The notes under the pieces: generated by a model
What the model was told of the DNA's origin: nothing
Seen by the model: the letters and a program-made list of their open reading frames with translations, nothing else
Databases searched by the model: none
Program-made: the position numbers and the translations under genes
Shown here: positions 26,563-33,805 of the stretch, one piece after another
Numbering within the stretch: the stretch's first letter is position 1
Layout of the letters: every line of letters begins with the position of its first letter
Source of the DNA: Muricoccus nepalensis
Lineage (GTDB): Bacteria > Pseudomonadota > Alphaproteobacteria > Acetobacterales > Acetobacteraceae
Reading direction: 5' to 3'
DNA length: 64,000 bases
Assembly: GCF_006438825.1 (NCBI RefSeq)
Contig: NZ_RCZP01000011.1
Coordinates: 1-64,000, forward strand

Positions 26563-27429
26563 TCAGAGGCTCGGTGCCGGACGCCCGTTCGGGGCAGCCG
26601 GGGTGGTCAGGACCTGGCGGTGGACGGCCTCGGCCAATCCCAGCAGCGCCGGGCGGTCGATCCCCTGGGCGAGCACGGCGTAACCGAAGCCGCGATCCAC
26701 CCACCAGAAGCCGGAAACGCCGCCGGCGGCGTCGTCGGTGAAGCGGAAGGCGGTCTCGCCCTCCTCAGCGCGGTCAGCGCGCAGGTAGAGGGTCAGCCTC
26801 GCCCCGGCGGCGTCCTCGTACATGAGCTGGGCGGCAGGGTCGCCGCCAGCACCGGGCAGCAGTCGGCCGCCCATCAGGCGGTAGCCTTGGGCTGCCAGGT
26901 TGGGCGCGGAGACGGGACGCGACAGGCGGTTGGAAAGCCAGCGCAGCAGCAGATCCTCCTGCTGCGCCGCCACCTCCACCGGACGCCGCGCGTCGGCCAC
27001 GAAAACCAGGTGGGCAGCGATCGCCTCGGCCACCATGGGACGAGGCCCGGCTTGGGCCACCACCGGGCGCGGCGCACCGGCGGGGACGAGGCCGTGCCCG
27101 GCCCAGCCCAGCCCCGCGCCGAGCACTACCCAGGCAAGGACGGCGGCGGTTCGGCGCCAGCCCTGGGCCCGCGCGTGGTCCTGCTGGGCCTGAATATGCG
27201 CCACCCGCAGTCGGGCCGGGATCGGCGCGTCGTGGGAAGGCCGGAGCGCCGCGCGCAGGGCCTCGCGCTCGGCTGCCATGGCACGGCAGCGCGCCGCCGC
27301 CTCGGGGTTGGCTTCTAGCCAGGCCTCGATATCGCGCTGCCGCCCGGAGGGCAGCCGCCCGTCGATCCAGGCCTGCAGGTCGTCCTCGGTGACCGGGAAA
27401 GACCCAATCGGGGTCGGATCGTGCGTCAC
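26563..27429 (-). CDS. Membrane anti-sigma factor
   Basis: A 288-residue protein with an N-terminal cytoplasmic anti-sigma domain (VTEDDLQAWIDGRLPSGRQ), one transmembrane helix (AAVLAWVVLGAGLGWAGHG) and a periplasmic domain ending VLTTPAAPNGRPAPSL. The GTG start overlaps the sigma stop (GTGA), coupling the two. Like the anti-sigma factor at 14.1 kb it has no obvious zinc-binding cysteine motif. It should hold the cognate sigma at the membrane until a periplasmic signal releases it. Confidence 0.83.
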   Translation of the reverse strand: MTHDPTPIGSFPVTEDDLQAWIDGRLPSGRQRDIEAWLEANPEAAARCRAMAAEREALRAALRPSHDAPIPARLRVAHIQAQQDHARAQGWRRTAAVLAWVVLGAGLGWAGHGLVPAGAPRPVVAQAGPRPMVAEAIAAHLVFVADARRPVEVAAQQEDLLLRWLSNRLSRPVSAPNLAAQGYRLMGGRLLPGAGGDPAAQLMYEDAAGARLTLYLRADRAEEGETAFRFTDDAAGGVSGFWWVDRGFGYAVLAQGIDRPALLGLAEAVHRQVLTTPAAPNGRPAPSL

Positions 27430-27974
27430 TTCACCCTCCGCAGGGCCGGACGCGCGGGCGCGTCCTCGCCCTCGATCAGCCGATGCAGCCGCGCCCGTCC
27501 CCGGCTCAGCCGCGACATCACCGTGCCCAGCGGCACGCCGAGCAGCCGGGCCGTCTCCTCGTAGGAGAAGTCTTCGACGCCTACGAGGAGCAGCACAACG
27601 CGCTGTTCCTCCGGCAGGGCGGCCAGCCCGGCCAGGGCATCGCGCCAGACGAGCAGGCTCTCCGCTGCGGTTCCGGCGGCCTCGTCGGCGAATGCCTCCC
27701 CGGTATCCCCCTCCACGGGCACGACGTCGCCGCGGCGTCCTGCGCCGCGACGGCCATTGAGGAACAGGTTGTGCAGGATGGTGAAGAGCCAGGCCCGCAA
27801 GTCGCCTTCTGCCCGGCGCAGGTGCCAACGGGATAGGGCTCGCTCCAGGCAGTCCTGCACGAGGTCGTCGGCCGCCGTGCCGTCCCGCAGCAGGGCCCAG
27901 GCGAAGCGTCGCAGCGCCGGGATGTGGCGCTCGATCGCGTCGGCCGTATCGGCCGCCCTGCCTCGCCCGAACAT
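27426..27974 (-). CDS. ECF sigma factor, second
   Basis: A 182-residue factor. Region 2 has IERHIPALRRFAWALLRDG and DDLVQDCLERALSRW with WLFTILHNLFLN; region 4 has LPEEQRVVLLLVGVEDFSYEE followed by LLGVPLGTVMSRLSRGR. It lies 8 bases downstream of the NTF2-like gene and overlaps its anti-sigma gene. An upstream GGGAATAA element at the head of the operon suggests autoregulation. Confidence 0.88.
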   Translation of the reverse strand: MFGRGRAADTADAIERHIPALRRFAWALLRDGTAADDLVQDCLERALSRWHLRRAEGDLRAWLFTILHNLFLNGRRGAGRRGDVVPVEGDTGEAFADEAAGTAAESLLVWRDALAGLAALPEEQRVVLLLVGVEDFSYEETARLLGVPLGTVMSRLSRGRARLHRLIEGEDAPARPALRRVK

Positions 27975-27982
27975 GGCCCGGA

Positions 27983-28438
27983 TCAGCCCGGCAGGTTCGG
28001 ATCGACCTGCCAAGTCTCGCTCACCAGCCGGCCCTCGCGGTAGGTCATGACGTAACGTACCTTGACGGTCATGCGGCCAGCGAAAGCCACGTCGGCGACC
28101 ACCGTCTGCCCGCGCGGGTTGGCACTCTCGAGCACCTGACCGACCCGGGTCTGCATGGGCCCCTGCGCCGCGATGAACTTGCCCCAGACTCCGCCGATGG
28201 CGGCCTGGCCGGCATAGCGACCATCGAGCGGGCCACCGACCCACTCCAGCACGGCGTTGTCGGCGTAGCTGCCCATCACGGCCGCGGTGTCACCCGCCGC
28301 GATAGCCGCGATGCGGCGCTGGGCCATGTCCGCGGCAGGGCCGGCCTGGGCGGGACTGGGCAGGGTGGCGCAGCCCGTTCCCAGCACGAGGGCACCCATG
28401 GCCAGAAGACCAAGGGAGCGGCGGCGGGGATAGAGCAT
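27983..28438 (-). CDS. NTF2/SnoaL-like lipoprotein or secreted protein
   Basis: A 151-residue protein with a signal ending in a possible lipobox (LGTGC), then an NTF2-like cone fold domain: MAQRRIAAIAAGDTAAVMGS, YADNAVLEWVGGPLDG and a C-terminal VSETWQVD strand. It is the first gene of the operon with the ECF sigma and anti-sigma. The ATG at 28438 was preferred over 28456 because a GAGG precedes it. Its ligand or activity is unknown; SnoaL-like proteins can sense or isomerise small molecules. Confidence 0.75.
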   Translation of the reverse strand: MLYPRRRSLGLLAMGALVLGTGCATLPSPAQAGPAADMAQRRIAAIAAGDTAAVMGSYADNAVLEWVGGPLDGRYAGQAAIGGVWGKFIAAQGPMQTRVGQVLESANPRGQTVVADVAFAGRMTVKVRYVMTYREGRLVSETWQVDPNLPG

Positions 28439-28471
28439 CGGCAGGGTGCCTCGCATCGGAGTTGATGCCGG

Positions 28472-28500
28472 TAAGACACCGCTCGCGGCCGCTTATTCCC
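28472..28500 (-). promoter_or_regulatory. Candidate ECF promoter for the second sigma operon
   Basis: On the minus strand GGGAATAA (28500-28493), 15 bases, then GTCTTA (28477-28472), ending 33 bases before the ATG of the NTF2-like gene. It shares the eight-base upstream element with the promoter candidate at 15304-15333, with one base difference in spacing. Confidence 0.5.
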
Positions 28501-28588
28501 GTGGGTTCCAGAAAATCTCACCGACCTTCAAGGGCCTCGACAGGCGTGTTCATGACGAAAGCGCAGGGGGTTGGTCGAATCTTGGTTG

Positions 28589-28631
28589 TTGACGCAGATG
28601 CAGGAGAACCACATAGTATAAACGTTTCTAC
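28589..28631 (+). promoter_or_regulatory. Toxin-antitoxin promoter and operator
   Basis: TTGACG at 28589-28594 is a good -35, followed by a -10-like CATAGT/TAGTAT near 28612-28619. Overlapping the -10 is a near-perfect palindrome gtataaac|gtttctac at 28616-28631 (7 of 8 positions paired), a likely operator for antitoxin autoregulation. Confidence 0.55.
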
Positions 28632-28649
28632 ATTCGCGCGGGGTTTGCT

Positions 28650-28904
28650 ATGGTCATCACGACCCTCACCAGTCGGGAGTTCAACCAGGACACCGGGCGG
28701 GCCAAGAAAGCTGCGGGTCACGGACCTGTCGTCATCACCGACCGAGGTCGACCGGCGCATGTTCTGCTGAGCTTCGAGGATTACCAGCGCCTCCGCGGAA
28801 CCCCTGCTGGGATCGCCGACCTGCTGGCGATGCCCGGCGGCGAGGACATCGACTTCGACCCCGCGCTGGTCCGCATCGGCTTGCAGCCTGCCGATCTGGC
28901 TTGA
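28650..28904 (+). CDS. Type II antitoxin, Phd/YefM family
   Basis: An 84-residue protein with the Phd/YefM N-terminal fold (TSREFNQDTGRAKKAAGHGP, then VVITDRGRPAHVLLSFEDY), which dimerises and binds its own promoter; the C-terminal tail (DLLAMPGGEDIDFDPA) should wrap around the toxin. Its stop overlaps the toxin ATG (TGATG). Confidence 0.9.
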   Translation: MVITTLTSREFNQDTGRAKKAAGHGPVVITDRGRPAHVLLSFEDYQRLRGTPAGIADLLAMPGGEDIDFDPALVRIGLQPADLA

Positions 28905-29335
28905 TGTTCCTCCTCGACACCAATGTCGTCTCGGAACTGCGCAAGGTCCGGTCGGGAAAGGCCCATCCTGCCGTATCGCGTTGGGCCGACGGCGTGGAGG
29001 CCGCGAGCCTGTTCCTCTCGGCCATTACGTTGCTTGAGCTTGAACTCGGCGTTCTGCAGGTTGAGCACCGCGATCCCGACCAGGGAGCAATGCTGCGACG
29101 CTGGCTGGACGAGCAGGTCCTGCCAGCGTTCCAGCCACGGATCCTGCCGATCGACTACCGCGTGGCGCGACGGTGCGCGCGGCTACATGTGCCGGATCCC
29201 AAAGCCGAACGCGATGCGTTGATCGCGGCAACCGGTCTGGTGCACGGCTTTACGATCGTCACCCGGAACACGCGGGATTTCCTGGCGACCGGTGTCACTC
29301 TCCTGAACCCATGGATGAGCGAGGAAGCCGGTTAG
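28904..29335 (+). CDS. VapC-like PIN-domain toxin
   Basis: A 143-residue PIN endoribonuclease. The acidic active-site residues are seen in FLLDTNVVSELRK (first Asp), in ITLLELELG (Glu), in KAERDALIAATGLVHG (Asp) and in VTRNTRDF (final Asp). VapC-type toxins cut tRNA or rRNA when the antitoxin is degraded. The pair probably acts as a plasmid addiction or phage-response module. Confidence 0.9.
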   Translation: MFLLDTNVVSELRKVRSGKAHPAVSRWADGVEAASLFLSAITLLELELGVLQVEHRDPDQGAMLRRWLDEQVLPAFQPRILPIDYRVARRCARLHVPDPKAERDALIAATGLVHGFTIVTRNTRDFLATGVTLLNPWMSEEAG

Positions 29336-29914
29336 CCCCTACCTCGACCGTTGGCTCGTCTGACCGTTACCTACCCCCCGGGGCGTTATTGTAAGATATC
29401 TGCGGCTCAACGGCCGCTCAGCGGCCGCTCAAGGGGCTGGAAAGGTGGCTTAGCGCCCCAGACTGGCGCTCTCGTCGCGCCATCGGCGGGCGTGGCGCGT
29501 CGGCGGATCAAGGTTGAAGTACCTCGTCCATGCCCCTTTCCGGCCACGACCTGATGCTGGGTAGGGTGGTGAACGATCATTCCGACTAACCGGGCAGCAC
29601 GTCCGTTTCTGCCCAGGGTCTGCGCTAGGCTCCCCTGATAGGGGCGTAGTGCAAAGTGGGGTCGCGAGCGGCAGTAGGCGGCCCCATCCGGGTCATCCTC
29701 GTTCGCGTCGAAAGGCCAGTATCTCGTGGCCTGTTGCGATGAAGCGCAAAACGAGGGCCAGATGACTTCAGCATCAAACTACAAGGATTCTGGCTCTTTA
29801 GGCCTTTCTCGGGCATGCTGCGGAATAGAAGCAACGCCGTATGCCCCATGCGCAGGGGCAGGAGCCCCGTGGAACGCTAGGATGGTCCGCCCCCTGACCG
29901 ACAGAACGGCGAGC
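29336..29914. other. Region without a recognised gene
   Basis: About 580 bases downstream of the toxin-antitoxin pair. Composition drops in GC and no frame shows protein-like content. A short duplication cggccgctcagcggccgctca lies near 29410-29431. Confidence 0.4.
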
Positions 29915-30265
29915 ATGGCCAAGTTGGATGCGCCGCTGCCGCCAGGCTTCATGGATGCCATTCAGCAGCTTGTGGACAGTCGCAACCGGCAGGGTGGCCC
30001 TGACCACAAGCGCCTCTATGCGCGCGACCTTCATGAAGAGGCGATTGCCGAACTGATCCAGCGCGTTGAGGCGGGGGAGCAGATCCTCTTTCTGGCACCC
30101 CCATCAGGCAGAGCGCGAAAGTCACTCTGGCTAGATGAGAAGCTGAAGGCTGGGGTGGATCACCTTGCCAACGTGCATAGCGTCACCAGGGCAGCTGTCG
30201 TGATGACCGCCTTCCACAGCTATCTCGGTCGACTTGGCATGCTGCAGCGAGTGCTGGCCGCCTAG
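29915..30265 (+). CDS. Small protein with RHH-like C-terminal half
   Basis: A 116-residue protein. The N-terminal half is helical (GFMDAIQQLVDSRN, RDLHEEAIAELIQRVEAGE). The C-terminal half reads KSLWLDEKLKAGVDHLANVH followed by RAAVVMTAFHSYLGRL, a strand and two helices reminiscent of a ribbon-helix-helix DNA-binding domain. It is just upstream of the repC control region, so a role in replication control or partition is possible; no family was recognised. An in-frame ATG at 29882 is an alternative start. Confidence 0.6.
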   Translation: MAKLDAPLPPGFMDAIQQLVDSRNRQGGPDHKRLYARDLHEEAIAELIQRVEAGEQILFLAPPSGRARKSLWLDEKLKAGVDHLANVHSVTRAAVVMTAFHSYLGRLGMLQRVLAA

Positions 30266-30400
30266 CTTCCATCTTTTTGCGGAGCGTTATGGCTGGACTT
30301 TATCCGCCGGTTGCCCGCAATGTTCATCGTCCGGACTCGTCCGCCAACGCTTCCGGGCAATTCTTCAACCGTCCTGTGAGGACACAACCTATAGCGCGCT

Positions 30401-30472
30401 AAAAACGAAAACGGCCGGTGCCGCCAAGCACCAGCCGTATCGCACTGAAAAACTAAATTGGGACCACTGTCA
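30401..30472 (-). ncRNA. Antisense RNA upstream of repC (ctRNA/inc-like)
   Basis: On the minus strand a strong promoter (30479-30507) is followed after about 70 bases by a textbook intrinsic terminator: a 9-bp stem CGGCTGGTG / CACCGGCCG with one G-U pair (30437-30412, loop 30428-30421) and then TTTTCGTTTTT (30411-30401). A predicted transcript of about 72 nt would be antisense to the repC leader, just as the small counter-transcribed RNA lies upstream of repC in repABC plasmids and represses RepC synthesis. The exact start is estimated from the -10 box. Confidence 0.65.
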
Positions 30473-30485
30473 GCCCCCAATTTAG
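30453..30485 (+). promoter_or_regulatory. Inverted repeat in the repC leader
   Basis: ctaaattggg at 30453-30462 and cccaatttag at 30476-30485 form a perfect 10-bp stem with a 13-base loop. In the repC mRNA this hairpin would overlap the antisense RNA target, so it could act as the switch structure that antisense binding changes. The right arm also contains the -10 box of the antisense promoter. Confidence 0.5.
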
Positions 30486-30507
30486 GATTGAGCCCGCCCT
30501 TCGTCAA
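30479..30507 (-). promoter_or_regulatory. Promoter of the antisense RNA
   Basis: On the minus strand TTGACG (30507-30502) and TAAATT (30484-30479) are separated by exactly 17 bases, a good sigma-70-type promoter pointing away from repC. Confidence 0.6.
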
Positions 30508-30575
30508 GCGACACTTCGCTTGGCAACGGAGAAGCTTTGTCGACGGTGCGACTGCGCGCTCGCGAGGAGCGAGCT

Positions 30576-31904
30576 ATGCCGAGAGTAGATTCTGAGGTCC
30601 CCCTGCACCCGAAAACCGGGCGTCGGGTGGTGACCAAGGCCGAGTTGCAGGCCACCGCCGGCCTGAGCGGCATCCTGGAGGAGCTGGACCGCGGCCGGGT
30701 CCTGTCCGCCTTCAAGGCGGCCGTACCCGCCATGGGCTTCCCGCGCTGGGTGCCCGGCACCGTGGACACCTTCTTCCGCTACAGCCGGAAGGCGGACTGG
30801 CAGGCCGGTTGGGCACGGGTGGTGTGGCCCTCCAACGAGGAGCTCTGCCGCCACCTCGACCTGTCCCTCAGCGGCCTCAAGAAGCGGATTCGCAAGCTGA
30901 TCGACCTCGGGCTGATCCGGGCGATCGACGTCGGCACCGGCAAGCGCTGGGGCCGGCGCTGCCCGCGCACCCAGCAAATCCTGCAGGCCTGCGGCTTCGA
31001 CCTGAGCCCGGTGGGCGAGCGGATGCCCGAGTTTCTGGCCGCTTCGGCCGAGTACGAGGCCCTGCTGCAGGAGGCCAAGGCGCTACGCGCCCAGTGCAGC
31101 GCCTGGTCGCGGCGCGTGCTGTCCATGACCGACCACGGCATCGAGAACGGGCTGCAAGGAGGCGACTGGCTCGTCTGGGCCGCCGAGGCGAAGACCTTGG
31201 CGCAGCCGGCCAAGGGCGTCTCCGATCCTCGGCGCCTCGTGCCGATCGAGGCGCGTCTCAAAGCTCTGCACTACCGGGTAGCCGATGCCATCCAGGCTTT
31301 TGTCGAGCCTGTGGAATGCGTTGATAAGGAACCCCAGGGTTCCCTGACGGACACCCTTATTACAACTACTACTGAGACCATGATTGCTAAAGCAATTGCA
31401 CGGGAAGGCTCTCGCCCGGCTCAGGAGGAAGGTGGAGTGGGTGGTGAGGTCGGCACTCCGACACAGCCCGTCGTAGCAGCCACCAGCGCGGCGAAGGACG
31501 ACCTGCTCCGCGGCTTCCCGATGAACCCGGAAGTGCTGTTGCACCTCGTCCCTGCCTACCGGGATTGGGTGAGTTCCTCGCGGCCGGACTGGTCGGACGT
31601 CGAGAAGGCCAGCCAAGTGGTGAGGCAGCACCTGCAGATCTCGGCGCACACCTACGGACAGGCGCAGCTGGTGCTGGGCGGCCGGGGCGCGGCGATCGTG
31701 GTCGGCACCATCGCGACCAAGCACGCGGCCAAGATGGTTCATAACCCGACCGGCTACCTCCGGAAGATGGTGGAGCAACACCTCAAGGGTGAACTGCGGC
31801 TCGACAAGACGCTGCACGGCCTTGCGGACATGGCCGGGCGGCCGGGTAAGGCGACTCGCCGAGGACAGGTGGCGCAGGGCAGCTTCGGCCGGCTGCTGGG
31901 CTGA
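30576..31904 (+). CDS. repC: Plasmid replication initiator RepC
   Basis: A 442-residue RepC-family protein. The conserved core is visible: DWQAGWARVVWPSNEELCRHL, a winged-helix segment LSGLKKRIRKLIDLGLI, then GKRWGRRCPRTQQI and ACGFDLSPVGERMPEF, with a second domain near VHNPTGYLRKMVEQH at the C terminus. RepC binds an origin usually located inside its own gene. GAGGAGCGAG precedes the ATG at 30576. Unlike classic repABC operons, repA and repB are not upstream; a separate parA pair lies 5.5 kb away, so this looks like a solo repC replicon. Confidence 0.85.
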   Translation: MPRVDSEVPLHPKTGRRVVTKAELQATAGLSGILEELDRGRVLSAFKAAVPAMGFPRWVPGTVDTFFRYSRKADWQAGWARVVWPSNEELCRHLDLSLSGLKKRIRKLIDLGLIRAIDVGTGKRWGRRCPRTQQILQACGFDLSPVGERMPEFLAASAEYEALLQEAKALRAQCSAWSRRVLSMTDHGIENGLQGGDWLVWAAEAKTLAQPAKGVSDPRRLVPIEARLKALHYRVADAIQAFVEPVECVDKEPQGSLTDTLITTTTETMIAKAIAREGSRPAQEEGGVGGEVGTPTQPVVAATSAAKDDLLRGFPMNPEVLLHLVPAYRDWVSSSRPDWSDVEKASQVVRQHLQISAHTYGQAQLVLGGRGAAIVVGTIATKHAAKMVHNPTGYLRKMVEQHLKGELRLDKTLHGLADMAGRPGKATRRGQVAQGSFGRLLG

Positions 31905-32017
31905 TTTCCGTGCTGCCACGCAGGATTCACCCGACCGCGCAAAGCCTTACGGCGCAGGCATTCCGCGAGTCATGGAGCCTCATCTCGCGGCTTTGCCAGC
32001 GCGCAGCCTGGGAATCA

Positions 32018-32032
32018 GTTCTTGTTTTGTTC
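32018..32032 (+). promoter_or_regulatory. LexA (SOS) box
   Basis: GTTC-ttgtttt-GTTC is an exact match to the alphaproteobacterial LexA site GTTC-N7-GTTC, 26 bases upstream of the ATG of the small gene that begins the imuB-dnaE2 operon. Confidence 0.75.
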
Positions 32033-32057
32033 GAGATTCGCCCGATAGGGTGGCGGC

Positions 32058-32294
32058 ATGGCCGACCATTTTCCGAACGAATCCAACGAGAACTCCCTGA
32101 CCCCCGCTCGTCCCGAGGAGGTGGCCGAGGCACTGTCCTACGCACTGCGCTACGACGAGCGAGGACGGCCAAGGCCGCATGGTGGCGAGATGGTCGCGGG
32201 ATTGGCGGCGCAGCACCTGACCCAGCATCTGGAGCGGGCCGGTTTTGTCCTGATGCGCAAACCCACGAGGGGGCGTCCGCACAGTGCGGGGTGA
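32058..32294 (+). CDS. Small conserved protein heading the imuB-dnaE2 operon
   Basis: A 78-residue protein (LTPARPEEVAEALSYALRYD, then HLTQHLERAGFVLMRKP) of unknown function. It sits where imuA is usually found and overlaps the start of imuB by 11 bases. With a LexA box just upstream it should be DNA-damage induced. It is too short and has no RecA-like motif, so it is not ImuA. Confidence 0.7.
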   Translation: MADHFPNESNENSLTPARPEEVAEALSYALRYDERGRPRPHGGEMVAGLAAQHLTQHLERAGFVLMRKPTRGRPHSAG

Positions 32295-33798
32295 CTCGGG
32301 CAACGCCCGTCGCTTCGTCGCTGTGCAGCTGCCGTGGTTGGCGGTGGACGCGCTTCGGCGCCGCGAGCCGAGCCTCGCGGGCCAGGCGATCGCGACGTGG
32401 CAGGCCGTGGGCAACCGGCGGGTGTTGGTCTGCGTCGACGCCCCGCACCTGCACGCAAAACAGGCCCTGGCCGATGCCCAGGCCATGCTGCCGGACCTCG
32501 TGCTGCGAGCCGCCGATCCGCCCGGTGAGGCGGACCTGTTGCAGCGCCTCGGGCACTGGGCGCTGCGCTTCACGCCGATCGTCGCACTGGATGCCCCGAA
32601 CGGGCTGATCCTCGACGTTTCCGGCTGTACCGACCTGTTCGGCGGCGAGAGGACCATGCTGGCCGAGGTGGAGCGCTGTTTCGGCCGGGCCGGCTACCGG
32701 GCGCGAGTCGCGATGGCCGGCAACGCCGATGCCGCAGCGGCCATGGTCCGGGCCGGGTTCAGCGGCGTGGTGGTGCCCGTCGGCGGCGATCTGGCGGCGA
32801 TCGGCGCCCTGCCGGTCGCGGCGCTCCGGCTTCCCGGCGAGATCGCGACCGGCCTTGCCCGGCTCGGGCTGCTGACGGTCGGCGACGTGCTGCGCCAGCC
32901 ACGGGCGCCATTGACCCGGCGGTTCGGCCGGCCGTTGCTCGACGCGCTGGACTTCGCTTCGGGGGCAAGGGCGCGGCCGCTGACGCTGGTGCGGCCACCC
33001 CCTGCCCTGCTGGCGGTCCGCGCCTTTCTGGAGCCGATCGTCACCCGCCCGGCGATCGACCGCGCCGTAGACGCGCTGCTGGACGAGCTGTGTGCCACGC
33101 TCGAGGAGTCGGGTAGCGGCGCCCGGCGCCTCAGCCTTCTGGCCTTCCGCGTCGACGGCGATGTCCAGGAGGTGGCCCTTGGCATCGGCAGCTCCTCGCG
33201 TGACGCCGCCCACCTGCGACGGCTGTTCGCCGAGCCGCTCGGCACCCTGCAGCCCGACCTCGGCTTCGAGCGCATGATCCTGCGCGCCACAGAGACCAAC
33301 GCCCTACAGGCCCGCCAGCTGATCGGCAGTCTTGGTGTGGCCGCCCTGGCAGGGGAACAGCAGCGGATGCTGTCGGAGCTGATCGACCGCATCGGCCAAC
33401 GTGCCGTGGTGTGGCGCGTGGCAGCCACCGGTAGTCACTGGCCCGAGGACTCCGTGGCGATGGTGGATCCCTACGCCACGCCGGAGGAGCCGGACGTGTG
33501 GGAGGATCGCCGCCGACCGGTGCGTCTGCTGCCGCAGCCCAAGGAGCTCGCCGTGCTGGCGGAGGTGCCGGACGGCCCCCCTGCCCGGCTGCGCCTGGAC
33601 GGCCGGGTTCACCGTATCAGGCACGCTGCCGGGCCGGAGCGGCTGGAGCCGGAATGGTGGGGCGACAAGCACGACCGTCCACGGCGGGACTACTTCCGGG
33701 TCGAGACCGAGGAGGGCAGCCGGCTGTGGGTGTGCCGGCTCGGCATGGATCTCCCGTCTGCCCCGGCCCGCTGGTTCCTCCACGGCGTCATGAACTGA
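32284..33798 (+). CDS. imuB: ImuB, Y-family-like mutagenesis accessory protein
   Basis: A 504-residue ImuB. It has the Y-family polymerase fold but begins FVAVQLPWLAVDALRRR, without the metal-binding acidic pair of active polymerases, and carries the expected GLILDVSGCTDLFGGE, a helix-hairpin-helix region (LGLLTVGDVLRQPRAPL) and the C-terminal RDYFRVETEEGSRLWVCR. ImuB links DnaE2 to the beta clamp in SOS mutagenesis. Start is a GTG overlapping the upstream gene. Confidence 0.9.
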   Translation: MRGDSGNARRFVAVQLPWLAVDALRRREPSLAGQAIATWQAVGNRRVLVCVDAPHLHAKQALADAQAMLPDLVLRAADPPGEADLLQRLGHWALRFTPIVALDAPNGLILDVSGCTDLFGGERTMLAEVERCFGRAGYRARVAMAGNADAAAAMVRAGFSGVVVPVGGDLAAIGALPVAALRLPGEIATGLARLGLLTVGDVLRQPRAPLTRRFGRPLLDALDFASGARARPLTLVRPPPALLAVRAFLEPIVTRPAIDRAVDALLDELCATLEESGSGARRLSLLAFRVDGDVQEVALGIGSSSRDAAHLRRLFAEPLGTLQPDLGFERMILRATETNALQARQLIGSLGVAALAGEQQRMLSELIDRIGQRAVVWRVAATGSHWPEDSVAMVDPYATPEEPDVWEDRRRPVRLLPQPKELAVLAEVPDGPPARLRLDGRVHRIRHAAGPERLEPEWWGDKHDRPRRDYFRVETEEGSRLWVCRLGMDLPSAPARWFLHGVMN

Positions 33799-33805
33799 TC
33801 GCGCG

